DNA of 63,660 bases from Clostridia bacterium (GTDB taxonomy: Bacteria > Bacillota > DSM-521 > Neomoorellales > SLTJ01), in assembly GCA_004347685.1 (NCBI GenBank), contig SLTJ01000019.1, positions 1 to 63,660 of the forward strand. The letters run 5' to 3'. The notes beneath the pieces were generated by a model. That model searched no databases, was not told where the DNA came from, and saw only the letters and a list, made by a program, of their open reading frames with translations. Shown here piece by piece: positions 1-7,859 of the stretch (position 1 is the stretch's first letter; each line of letters starts with the position of its first letter). A program made the translations under genes and the position numbers.

Positions 1-79
1 GTCGGATATACGACGTACATCAGGATGGTGCTCCGAAAGGCAGTGGGACGCTAATGCTAACGGCTGCAATCGCTTTGGC

Positions 80-568
80 CTATCCCACGGGCGACCCATT
101 GCCGGCCCCCCACCTCGGCAGGCTCCTAGGCAGGTCCCGGGGCCGTGCGCCGGTCCCGACATAGACGTATCGCCGGCAGGACTGTGCAAACTGGTACTCC
201 TGTGCGTTCCAGGCGACCAGGCTCTCCCTGGAGCACGTGAGCTTCCTGAACGCCCGCGGTTTCCTGACCGGCTTCGGCCGGTACGGTTTCAGGTTCGGGC
301 CCCGGGGTTTCCTCCCGGCACCGGGCCGGGCTCCACCCTTGGGGTAGGCTGCTATACCCAGCTTCTTGCGCATGAGCCGAACAGTTTCGGCGCAAATGCT
401 TACGCCCAGCTGCCCAGACGCTGCTTCCGCAACTACCGCGTCTGGCGCGGTCGCACGGTTGGTGACCGACCCGGCGTAACGACGGACGATTGCCTCGAGC
501 GCCTGGGGGTCAACTTTGTGTGGCCAGCCACCTTTCAGGTTTTTTGGAACAGAAAAAGATACGCACAT
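80..568 (-). CDS. Hypothetical basic protein, element-borne
   Basis: Not recognised by name. The reading frame is open upstream to 832, but the ATG at 568 is preceded by a strong G-rich ribosome site (GGAGGGGGGG about ten bases upstream), giving about 162 residues. The middle has a helix-turn-helix-like stretch (around SICAETVRLMRKKLGI), followed by GGARPGAGRKPRG, a Gly/Arg/Pro motif common in small phage and mobile-element DNA-binding proteins; the C-terminal half is very basic. It lies on the same strand as the broken primase-like gene and inside the presumed integrative element. A nucleic-acid-binding role is inference only. Confidence 0.45.
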   Translation of the reverse strand: MCVSFSVPKNLKGGWPHKVDPQALEAIVRRYAGSVTNRATAPDAVVAEAASGQLGVSICAETVRLMRKKLGIAAYPKGGARPGAGRKPRGPNLKPYRPKPVRKPRAFRKLTCSRESLVAWNAQEYQFAQSCRRYVYVGTGARPRDLPRSLPRWGAGNGSPVG

Positions 569-1448
569 AGCTATACTACCCCCCCCTCCAGGCCGGGTTA
601 AAATTGGAGCTAAATTGTCGGTGGGGACATTGGGGACATTTAGATACCCCTCCCCTGGGGCGACTTGGAAAAACAAGAATTTCGTGGAGAACCAGGAAGA
701 AACTTGCGGGAAATAAAAAAACCTGGACTGGCATCCAGATTTTTCTTGTAGCATAGCAAAATGACGCAGATTCACCCTGCGTTTTTTTAAACGCTCAAAA
801 CCCCCGCTGTTAAACAAAACACTGTCAAACAAAACAGCGGAAGCACTTTCTCAGTTCAGTCCGGCCGCCTAGCCGAACCGAACCTTCAACACATCTTTTT
901 CCGGCACGCCCTGCGGGTCTCCGGCCTGTCATTTTTTCGCGGTCATGCGCTTGTGCGCTGCCGCTTAGTCTTATCGCATTTTAACACTGCCGCGTCCCAC
1001 TTGTCAACCCCCTTTCCGATATTTCCTTCGCCCATTTTCGCCCACTTCCTCCCTCTCCCTCTTAATACGATAATCTTCCAAGCTCACCACCTTCCTGCCG
1101 TCCACCGCAACCACAAGCCGCAAGTCGTTATCATCTTCATCATCAAGAAAATAACCAAGACGCTACAGCTGCGCCATCACTTCCTTCTTCACCATTTAAC
1201 CCACCTTCCCCTTTTTTTTTCTAACCACTACCTACCTACCTACCTAATCGCTGCATCTATCCAATACCCCAATATGTGAATTCTACCTCGGCCCGCTGGC
1301 CCCCACCCGCCGCCCACTCATCATACCCCTGATGAAAAGATTCATCATGCGTTTCGAATCCCAAATGCCTTGTGCCGCAACGACTTCAGAGATCGCCGCT
1401 TGTCTGGATTCCCGACAAGATCAGTCTGGAATCCAGACAAGCATCACG
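569..1448. other. Long non-coding stretch in the mobile element
   Basis: I see no convincing gene here. The stretch 950-1270 is pyrimidine-rich low-complexity sequence, including a CTAC repeat of about four units near 1227-1247. A small TGATGAA/TTCATCA hairpin lies at 1330-1347 and a long perfect inverted repeat at 1399-1441. Open frames across it have no ribosome sites and unnatural composition. Confidence 0.5.
1399..1441. repeat. Perfect 14-bp inverted repeat
   Basis: CTTGTCTGGATTCC at 1399-1412 is perfectly repeated inverted at 1428-1441 with a 15-base loop. It begins 8 bases beyond the stop of the minus-strand primase remnant, so it may be its transcript end. No T-run follows on either side, so an operator or replication-associated palindrome is equally possible. 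Confidence 0.6.
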
Positions 1449-2196
1449 TCAACGAAATGACGGCGAAGGCACAGGAATCAACCGTCTGACCTCCGTCGCC
1501 CGCAGGCCGAACGCCATGCCGATTTCATATTCTACCAATTTGCGACTGCCCAGAGCCTCCAGGCATGATTTGACCGAGTCTTTGCCCAGCCCCCCTGCGC
1601 TGGCGAGCTGCCGGTAATTCGCATAGACCGCGCCGCCTACCCCCACCCCTCTGACCTTCTCAAGATCACAGACGCCGTGGTAAAAGCATATCATAGTTGC
1701 GCTAAGATGCCCTTTCCACAACCGCCAAAACAGCTCAAAGTTCTGCCGCCTCAATGCCTGCGGCGGAAGCGATGCCGCATGTCTTACCAATTTTTGGTAA
1801 AAAAGACAATCATCCTTACCGAGGCAAAGTCCCTGGTTAGCGCCAACTGTTGCATGCTGGTTGACGGCCTGGATTCCGGCGTAGATACCTGACCTTACCC
1901 GAGATGTCGCTTAACCGCATGACCTTCTTCGAATACCCCTGGCAGGCAAGCTTATTATTCCATGTCTGTACCGCATTGACGATTTCGTCGTCTTCATACC
2001 CCAGCCGGCCTAGCTCTTGGACGATTAAGTATGCCGCGTCATCGACGGAATAACCGCCTGCCGATCCGGTAAGAAGTGCCGCCACGCAAGGTTTAAGAAA
2101 TTCGGGCAGGGCAGCCTGCTTTGTTACAGGGTCACGTTGCAGCTTGCCAATTGCTTCAAGCGATTCGACCTGCTTAATTGCCGTGCCTGTGCTCAT
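1449..2196 (-). pseudogene. Frameshifted primase-C-terminal-like gene
   Basis: Two adjacent frames appear to be one broken gene. The upstream part (2196 to 1837, 119 residues) has a helical region resembling the PriCT domain of element-encoded primases (a PEFLKPCVAALLTG-like motif, then AYLIVQELGRLGY and a WNN motif). The downstream part (1449 to about 1860) continues in another frame with CLGKDDCLFY and a winged-helix-like segment (YANYRQLASAGGLGKDSVKSCLEAL). Reading back in the second frame past its first Met remains sensible to about 1860, so one frameshift near 1850 explains both. The family assignment comes from remembered motifs and is moderate; it suggests a former replication gene of the integrated element. 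Confidence 0.45.
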
Positions 2197-2229
2197 CGTC
2201 CATCACCTCTCCGGTAGAAATAAAGAAAC

Positions 2230-2301
2230 CGGCGTGTGAACGCCGGTAACAGGACTGATAGCCTTCTGGGGTTTTTGACATCAACCCTGACATCAACCCG
2301 G
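2230..2301. repeat. Hairpin and tandem 12-mer upstream of primase remnant
   Basis: ACCGGCG/CGCCGGT forms a 7-bp hairpin near 2230-2249. TGACATCAACCC then occurs twice in tandem at about 2277-2300. This lies between the broken primase gene start and the tRNA-Pro fragment, where element control or excision sites are often found. The function is unknown. Confidence 0.35.
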
Positions 2302-2408
2302 GCGAAAAACCCCAAAACTAGCAGGTATGAAATGGGAAACAGAAACCCCGAAAGTGTTGAAAAATAAGGCTTGACGGGATAGGTGAGGATATGATAAGAT
2401 TAGTTGCA

Positions 2409-2458
2409 TGTGGTTTGGGACCAAGAGGCCGGGGGTTCGAATCCCCCCGCCCCGACCA
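2409..2458 (+). other. 3' fragment of tRNA-Pro (probable attachment site)
   Basis: The 3' part of a tRNA is present: a loop with anticodon TGG (TTTGGGA), variable region, perfect T arm (GGGGG-TTCGAAT-CCCCC), acceptor strand CGCCCCG, A and CCA. The 5' half (acceptor CGGGGCG strand, D arm) is absent, and the anticodon stem is already imperfect. This pattern is the usual scar left when an element integrates into the 3' end of a tRNA gene. The intact tRNA-Pro would lie at the other end of the element, left of the window. Intact tRNA genes follow immediately on the right. Confidence 0.7.
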
Positions 2459-2579
2459 TTTACGGCATATGTGAGGGTTTGCACGGCCCCGGCATGATAT
2501 GCCACCCGGCAGCGCGATACGCCGGCCAATTCGGTTCGATAGGTGCGGGGCGCGCCACCTTTGCGGAAAAACAACGTCT

Positions 2580-2654
2580 GCCGACGTAGCTCAGGGGTAG
2601 AGCAGTCGACTTGTAATCGGCAGGTCGTGGGTTCAAATCCCACCGTCGGCTCCA
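2580..2654 (+). tRNA. tRNA-Thr (TGT)
   Basis: Full cloverleaf of 75 bases. The acceptor GCCGACG pairs with CGTCGGC, the anticodon loop CTTGTAA reads TGT, the T arm is GTGGG-TTCAAAT-CCCAC, the discriminator is T and CCA is encoded. An open frame on the opposite strand over this tRNA is an artefact. Confidence 0.95.
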
Positions 2655-2701
2655 GGAAAGCAAGAAATGGCCGCCGCGCAAGCCAAGCCCTGTAAGAAAT
2701 T

Positions 2702-2739
2702 AAAGGTTAGAAGTTGGCGGTTGGAGCTCTTGGAAGTGG
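2702..2739 (+). repeat. Heptameric purine-rich repeat tract
   Basis: Degenerate heptads of the form AGNTNGG (AAGTTGG, CGGTTGG, AGCTCTTGG) lie between two tRNA genes. Similar tracts occur near 17893, 46394 and 47886. Non-coding. Confidence 0.4.
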
Positions 2740-2764
2740 CTGCGCCACTTTCGATCTTTTGGTC

Positions 2765-2793
2765 TTGACTCCAGTCACGGAATTTGCTAATAT
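2765..2793 (+). promoter_or_regulatory. Sigma-A promoter of tRNA-Gln
   Basis: TTGACT at 2765-2770, a 17-base spacer and TAATAT at 2788-2793. The predicted start lies a few bases before the tRNA. Confidence 0.65.
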
Positions 2794-2804
2794 AACAACG
2801 GCGT

Positions 2805-2878
2805 TGCGGGATGGTGTAGCGGTAGCACACATGACTCTGGATCATGTTGCCTAGGTTCGAATCCTAGTCCCGCAGCCA
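2805..2878 (+). tRNA. tRNA-Gln (CTG)
   Basis: Full cloverleaf. Acceptor TGCGGGA/TCCCGCA, anticodon stem CATGA/TCATG around loop CTCTGGA (anticodon CTG), T arm CTAGG-TTCGAAT-CCTAG, discriminator G, encoded CCA. Confidence 0.92.
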
Positions 2879-2927
2879 GTTCCTTTAGGTATGCCGCGGG
2901 GCCGCAAAATCAAGGGGTGTTTGCTTT

Positions 2928-3953
2928 ATTCGCGTCGGTATCCTAGGACCCATAGCCTGGCGTACTCCGCCGAAACACTATGGTCCATGGGAGCAGGTGG
3001 TCTGGACCCTGGCCGAGGGCCTGGTCAAAAGGGGGGCGGACGTGACCCTTTTCGCCACCGGAGACTCCATTACCAGCGCCCGCCTCCGGTGGGTGTGCCC
3101 ACGGCCAACGAACGAGGATCCTTCCCTGGACGCCAAAGTATATGAGTTCCTGCACCTGGGGGCCTGCCTGGAAGAAGCGGCTTCCTTTGACCTCATCCAC
3201 AACCACTTCAACTGCTACCCTCTATGCTTTTCATCGCTGGTGCAACGGCCTATCCTCACCACCCTCCACGGCTCCGCCCTGTTGGAGCCAAATACCCGTA
3301 TTGTTTACAGCCGGTTCAAACACCTGCCCTACGTCTCCATAAGCCATGCGGAGCGGGCCGGCTTGCCGGAACTAAACTACACGGCCACCGTATACAATGG
3401 CTTGAACATGGACCAGTTCGCCTTTAACCCGAACCCGAAGGACTATCTATTGTTCCTAGGTCGCATTTCTCCCAAAAAGGGGACCCACCTGGCCATCAGG
3501 CTGGCCCGGGATACTGGGCACAGGCTGGTCATCGCTGGCTACGTGCCGCCGGACGAGGAAGGCTACTTCGAGGAAAAAATCCGCCCGGAAATCGGGGGAG
3601 CCATAGAGTATATCGGTCCGGTGGGCCCGAAGGAACGCAACGAGGTTCTGGGTAAAGCCAAAGCTTTGCTTCACCTGATTACGGTGCCGGAGCCCTTCGG
3701 CTTGGTAATGGCCGAGGCTCAGGCCTGCGGGACCCCGGTCGTCGGCCTGAATCTCGGGTCGGTGGCCGAAGTGGTGGAGAACGGGGTGACGGGTTTCGTG
3801 GTGGGCAGTCTCCAGGAAGCGGCAGAGGCCCTGGAGGAACTGGACCGGATTGACCGCCCCGCCTGCCGGAAACGCGCCGAAACATATTTCAGCGCCGAGG
3901 CCATGGTGGAAGGGTACCTGGAGGTGTACCGGCGAGTGCTGGCAAACAATTAG
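2928..3953 (+). CDS. Glycosyltransferase family 4 protein
   Basis: About 341 residues. The N-terminal Rossmann half begins RVGILGPIAWRTPP and continues HYGPWEQVVWTLAEGLVKRG. The C-terminal nucleotide-sugar domain has LFLGRISPKKG and the E-x7-E signature PEPFGLVMAEAQACGTPVV typical of GT4 (GT-B fold). Such enzymes transfer sugars from nucleotide donors in the cytoplasm; acceptor unknown. The conventional first start would be GTG at 2997, but conserved family sequence continues upstream in frame. The only candidate with a ribosome site (AAGGGGTG, 8 bases upstream) is ATT at 2928. A sequencing error at the true start is the alternative. No operon partner is visible. Confidence 0.8.
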   Translation: MRVGILGPIAWRTPPKHYGPWEQVVWTLAEGLVKRGADVTLFATGDSITSARLRWVCPRPTNEDPSLDAKVYEFLHLGACLEEAASFDLIHNHFNCYPLCFSSLVQRPILTTLHGSALLEPNTRIVYSRFKHLPYVSISHAERAGLPELNYTATVYNGLNMDQFAFNPNPKDYLLFLGRISPKKGTHLAIRLARDTGHRLVIAGYVPPDEEGYFEEKIRPEIGGAIEYIGPVGPKERNEVLGKAKALLHLITVPEPFGLVMAEAQACGTPVVGLNLGSVAEVVENGVTGFVVGSLQEAAEALEELDRIDRPACRKRAETYFSAEAMVEGYLEVYRRVLANN

Positions 3954-4025
3954 GGACAGCGATAGAATGGAGCGGCAGGATTCCGGCCGGTAAGTGAAGA
4001 ACATATTTACTGATCAGCCCGGTAG

Positions 4026-4610
4026 CGGCGATCTACGCCGTACGGAACCTCAAGCCGGAAGCATCCCATTGGCGTATCATGCGCCCTGGTAGGCCTCCTG
4101 GACCAGGAGGGCAGGCTCACCAGCGTCTCACTTCACAATCTGCCCCCGGAGGTTACCGGGTACTGGGAATTTCGCCGGGGCGAACCGCTGGAGGGGGGGG
4201 GTTGTGACCTCCGGCCAGCCGGCCATGATCTACGACCTCACCACGGACCTGCGCAGCAAATACCCGGAGGCGGCCCAGCGCCTGGGGCTATGCTCTATGG
4301 CCTGCGTGCCTGTGATCAGTAACGTCCAGATTGTCGGGGTCCTCGACGTATTCACCCACCAACCCCACGAATTCGAAACCGACGAACTGCAATTCTTGCA
4401 GGAACTGGCCGCCCACGCCGGGGTAGCCATCCACAATAGCCGGCAGATGGAAGCCCTGTGCCAGGCCAATACCAAGCTGGAAGAAATGGGCCGTACCGAT
4501 TGTCTCACCGGCCTGTACAACCGCCAGCACTTCGATACCTTGCTGGAACACCACATTTCCCAGGCCAGGAGACATGGGTACCAGCTTTCGGTGCTGACCA
4601 GTCCATTCAA
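4026..4610 (+). pseudogene. Remnant GAF-GGDEF signalling gene
   Basis: A GAF domain is recognisable in two frames. The first runs to about 4195 (CALVGLLDQEGRLTSVSLHNL) and the second from about 4204 (SGQPAMIYDL, then ACVPVISNVQIVGVLDVF). The frames switch at a run of nine G at about 4193-4201. A diguanylate-cyclase start follows (TDCLTGLYNRQHFDTLLEHH) but stops after about 35 residues, before the GGDEF motif. The 5' end is also missing, with a stop at 4023. It was once probably a cytoplasmic c-di-GMP synthase with a GAF sensor; it is not functional as read. Confidence 0.65.
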
Positions 4611-4682
4611 CCGGGGGATTTGCTGATCGTCTTCGGGCAAAGAGATAACCTGGCCCGGCTGGAGGCATATGTCAATGCCTGA
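4602..4682 (+). pseudogene. C-terminal TrkA-C-like fragment
   Basis: About 26 codons ending at the stop 4680-4682 (IQPGDLLIVFGQRDNLARLE...) resemble the end of an RCK/TrkA-C regulatory domain of potassium channels or transporters. It is spliced directly onto the truncated GGDEF sequence in another frame, so a deletion probably joined two genes. The fragment is short, so the family call is tentative. Confidence 0.4.
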
Positions 4683-4688
4683 TCTCTT

Positions 4689-5546
4689 CTAAGTCGTCCT
4701 GGGAGAGAAGGCATCGGCCTGGTAGGAACTACGGACAAAGGGCCCGCTGGCCACATGGACGAAACCCATGTCCCGCCCCAGCCTTTCATAGTGGCTGAAA
4801 ACGTCAGGATGAACGAACTCCTGCACCGGCAGGTGCCCGGCCGTGGGCTGGAGGTACTGCCCTATGGTGAGGATGTCACACCCGGCCGCGCGCAGATCCT
4901 GCATGACTAGTTCTACCTCGGCGACTTTCTCCCCGAGCCCCACCATCAGGCCGGACTTGGTGTACACCGCGGCCTCCGTTTCCTTGGCCAGCCGCAGGAC
5001 CTCCAGGCTGCGGCGGTAATCGGCCCCGGGCCGCACCTGGCGGTAGAGCCGGGGCACAGTCTCCAGGTTGTGGTTGAAGATGTGGGGCCCGGCGGCCACT
5101 ACCGTGCCCACGGCACCGGCGCTACCCTGAAAATCAGGCGTCAGCACCTCCACCACGGCTTCCGGCAGTCTGGACCGCAGGGCCGCAATAGTGAACGCAA
5201 ACTGGCCGGCCCCACCGTCTACCAGGTCGTCCCGGGTAACTGAAGTGACCACCACGTGGCGCAGGCCCAACCTGGCCGCCGCCTCGGACACGCGCTGCGG
5301 CTCGTCCGGGTCCGGCGGGCCGGGTTGTCCGCCTTTGACAGCGCAGAAGCGGCAGTTGCGGGTACAGATATCTCCCAGGATCATGAAGGTGGCGGTACGG
5401 CGGGCAAAGCACTCTCCCAGGTTGGGGCAGTGGGCGCTGGAGCAGACGGTGTGCAGTCCCAGCCCGGCCACCATTTCCCGGACCGCGTCTATCTCGGGGG
5501 ACACAGGCAAACGCTTTTTTAACCACGCGGGAAAACCGGCAGGCAA
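4689..5546 (-). CDS. lipA: Lipoyl synthase
   Basis: 285 residues. Radical-SAM enzyme inserting two sulfurs into octanoyl groups on lipoyl domains (GcvH or dehydrogenase E2). Both clusters' ligands are visible: the auxiliary [12 protein letters not shown] and the SAM-cluster CTRNCRFC. The later conserved stretches [13 protein letters not shown] and [11 protein letters not shown] also fit LipA. The TTG start has a good ribosome site (AAGGAGG, 7 bases upstream) and overlaps the end of lipB, so the two are co-translated. Length is normal for the family. Confidence 0.95.
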   Translation of the reverse strand: MPAGFPAWLKKRLPVSPEIDAVREMVAGLGLHTVCSSAHCPNLGECFARRTATFMILGDICTRNCRFCAVKGGQPGPPDPDEPQRVSEAAARLGLRHVVVTSVTRDDLVDGGAGQFAFTIAALRSRLPEAVVEVLTPDFQGSAGAVGTVVAAGPHIFNHNLETVPRLYRQVRPGADYRRSLEVLRLAKETEAAVYTKSGLMVGLGEKVAEVELVMQDLRAAGCDILTIGQYLQPTAGHLPVQEFVHPDVFSHYERLGRDMGFVHVASGPFVRSSYQADAFSPRTT

Positions 5547-6322
5547 TCCTCATCCTCCTTGCCACATGGCGACCCGGGACCAGGAGCGCCAAACAAGGCG
5601 TCTTGCCTGCTACAGGGCTGCCACCCCGATCCGGCGGGTGTTCGGCCTTGCGGGCTGACCGGCCCGGTGTTCTCCAGCAGAGTTAAAGAAAAAATCCAGG
5701 CGAAATGCTGCGCCACCCTGGGCTTGACCTCGGCCGGGGTAACCGGCCGGCCCAGAACCGCAGCCAGGGAGGTGACGGGTTTATCAGTGATACCGCACGG
5801 AACAATCATTTGAAAAAAACGCAGGTCTGGATTGATGTTAAAGGCAAAGCCGTGGAAGGTAACCCAACGGCGGATGCCGATACCGATGGCGGCAATTTTC
5901 GCCCCGTCCACCCAGACGCCGGGATAGCGGGGGTCGCGTTCCCCGACCACGCCGAACTCGGCCAGCACTCCGATTAGGGCCTCCTCGTACATGTGGATGG
6001 CCCGATGGACATCCTTGCCGTGCTCCTTCAGGTCCAGGAGCGGGTAACCCACGATTTGACCGGGGCCGTGGTAGGTAATATCCCCGCCTCGGTCAATTTC
6101 GTAAACCTCTATCCCCTCCGCCGCCAGCGTCTCCTGGGAAACCAGGAGGTGCTCCCGGCTGCCGCCCCGGCCGATGGTAAAGACGTGAGGGTGTTCCACC
6201 AGGAGCAGGGTGTCCGGGATCTCGCCCGCTATCCGCCTTGAAACCAGCTCTTTCTGCCGGGCATAGGCCTCCGCGTAGCCCTGCCGGCCCAGGTTGGTCA
6301 CCTGTAGAACCCTTTCCGGCAA
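5519..6322 (-). CDS. lipB: Octanoyl-ACP:protein octanoyltransferase
   Basis: 267 residues. Transfers octanoate from acyl-carrier protein to lipoyl domains, the step before LipA. Typical motifs are [32 protein letters not shown], the [14 protein letters not shown] segment and the catalytic-Cys region [15 protein letters not shown]. The last 45 or so residues (Pro/Gly-rich) exceed the usual length and overlap lipA, so they may be non-essential read-through. The TTG start at 6322 has only a weak, distant ribosome site. With lipA it forms a complete endogenous lipoylation pathway. Confidence 0.92.
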   Translation of the reverse strand: MPERVLQVTNLGRQGYAEAYARQKELVSRRIAGEIPDTLLLVEHPHVFTIGRGGSREHLLVSQETLAAEGIEVYEIDRGGDITYHGPGQIVGYPLLDLKEHGKDVHRAIHMYEEALIGVLAEFGVVGERDPRYPGVWVDGAKIAAIGIGIRRWVTFHGFAFNINPDLRFFQMIVPCGITDKPVTSLAAVLGRPVTPAEVKPRVAQHFAWIFSLTLLENTGPVSPQGRTPAGSGWQPCSRQDALFGAPGPGSPCGKEDEDCLPVFPRG

Positions 6323-6464
6323 CGTCAGTCACTTCGCCTCCGTTAGCAAAGCTAAGAAAGACCAAAATACGGCCGTAGCCCTGGCGGCTGGTATAGGGTG
6401 TGGGATCCAGGGTAAAAACGCCCTTTATGACCCTCTCCAGGCTGTTAAATCGGTCTTGCTTTGC

Positions 6465-6986
6465 TTAATCTACCTTCCACCGCGGCACGTCCACCAGGGG
6501 TATTTCTTCCTCCTGGGGCGGCCGGGCTCCAGGCGACAGGTAATTGATGACGGCGATTTCGTCGCAGTCATGGAACTTGTCGCAGTAGACGCATTCCTTC
6601 CAGACCTTCTGGGGCAAGATTTCCTTTTTGACCACTGCGAACCCGCATTTAGCAAAGAAACCCGGCTTATAAGTAAAGGCAAAAACCCTGGGTACGGCCA
6701 GGCCCTGCGCTTCGGCCAGCATGAACTCCACTAGGCCCCGGCCGATCCCCTGCCCCACCCTGTCCGGGTGCACCGACAGGGAGCGTATCTCCGCCAGGTC
6801 GTGCCACAACATGTGTAGGCCCCCGGTGCCCATAATGGCCCCGCCATCCTCGGCCACGGCAAAATCCCGCACACTCTCGTACAACCGCATCAACGGCCGG
6901 CGCAGCATCAACCCCTGCTGGGCATAATGGTTTATCAGCCGGTGGATATGGGGCACGTCGGCCATGGTAGCTTTACGGAAGATCAT
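6465..6986 (-). CDS. GNAT N-acetyltransferase, ArgA-like
   Basis: About 173 residues if it starts at the ATG 6986 (IFRKATMADVPHIHRL, the usual N-terminus of this group). The frame is open to a GTG at 7046, but that ribosome site is too close. The acetyl-CoA-binding motif is RSLSVHPDRVGQGIGRGLVE. The C-terminus carries CVYCDKFHDCDE, a Cys pattern typical of short clostridial amino-acid N-acetyltransferases thought to act as N-acetylglutamate synthases in arginine synthesis. The arginine role is family inference; no arg genes are nearby. Confidence 0.75.
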   Translation of the reverse strand: MIFRKATMADVPHIHRLINHYAQQGLMLRRPLMRLYESVRDFAVAEDGGAIMGTGGLHMLWHDLAEIRSLSVHPDRVGQGIGRGLVEFMLAEAQGLAVPRVFAFTYKPGFFAKCGFAVVKKEILPQKVWKECVYCDKFHDCDEIAVINYLSPGARPPQEEEIPLVDVPRWKVD

Positions 6987-7214
6987 GGATGTCGCTGGCG
7001 CCGGTATGAATGCTGGAAACGGGTACAACCGGCCCCCGGCACACACTCCTCTCCAGGATAACTGTTAGACTCTCGACAGACGCGCTGAAAAGACGACCTG
7101 CTTGAGATATAATCAAGAATTCACAGCGGTGTCTGGCCTCACCAGGCAATTGCGCCCTGCCGGCGGCCCGGCCTTGTTCACGGCCACGGGAGTAGACGCG
7201 GGTGATTTTCCGCG

Positions 7215-7859
7215 CTAACCGCTCGTCCCGATCTCCCGGGCGAAAAACTCGCCCACTTTGACGGCAGCCTCCATCTCCCGCCCCCACCAGAAGTGGTCGG
7301 CTCCCGGGATCACAACCACTTCCCTGGGTGCAGGCATGGCCTGGGCTTGGGCCACGGCCTCGGCCACGGGTATCACCTGGTCGTTCTGGCCGAAGACAAA
7401 CAGTTTTGGCTTAAGACACTGAGAAAGGGGGTGATCCGGGAGCAAGGGCGATATACCGGCTATGGCGGCCACCCGTTCCTCTTGCGGCCCCACGCTGAAG
7501 GCCACCAGGCCACCGAAAGAATAGCCGCACAGGCCCAGGCGCGCACCGGCCACCTCGTCCCAGGAGGCCAGGTACTCCAGCGCCGCCCTTGCATCTTCCT
7601 GCTCCCCGAGGCCACCGGCGTATACTCCCCCGCTAAGCCCAACTCCCCGGAAGTTAAACCGCAGCACGGCCAGGCCGCGGCTGGCCAGATCACCAGCAAC
7701 CATCCGGACCACGTAGTTCTCCATGTCCCCTCCGTGCAAGGGATGCGGGTGACAAATCACCACCCCGGAAGATGGCCCGACCGGAGGTAACCAGAGCCGG
7801 CCTTCCAGCCTGAGGTTGCCGGAGGTAAAGGTAATATGTTTTTCTGGTACTGCTATCAC
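7215..7859 (-). CDS. Alpha/beta hydrolase (dienelactone-hydrolase-like)
   Basis: 214 residues. Alpha/beta-hydrolase fold with nucleophile elbow GYSFGG, oxyanion region ICHPHPLHGG, acid FGQNDQVIP and catalytic His in GADHFWWG. The HPHPLHGG and FNFRGVGLSGG motifs place it with small cytoplasmic bacterial hydrolases often annotated as alpha/beta superfamily esterases; substrate unknown. Its start overlaps the end of the cca gene by 4 bases, so it is translationally coupled to it. Confidence 0.85.
   Translation of the reverse strand: MIAVPEKHITFTSGNLRLEGRLWLPPVGPSSGVVICHPHPLHGGDMENYVVRMVAGDLASRGLAVLRFNFRGVGLSGGVYAGGLGEQEDARAALEYLASWDEVAGARLGLCGYSFGGLVAFSVGPQEERVAAIAGISPLLPDHPLSQCLKPKLFVFGQNDQVIPVAEAVAQAQAMPAPREVVVIPGADHFWWGREMEAAVKVGEFFAREIGTSG

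Noticed and set aside
953-1279. Plus-strand frame of 108 codons rich in His/Leu/Pro
   Set aside because: Pyrimidine-rich low-complexity sequence without a ribosome site; composition unlike any neighbouring protein.
2293-2681. Minus-strand frames starting GFEPTTCRLQVD and similar over tRNA-Thr
   Set aside because: They are the well-known artefactual translations of tRNA genes on the opposite strand.
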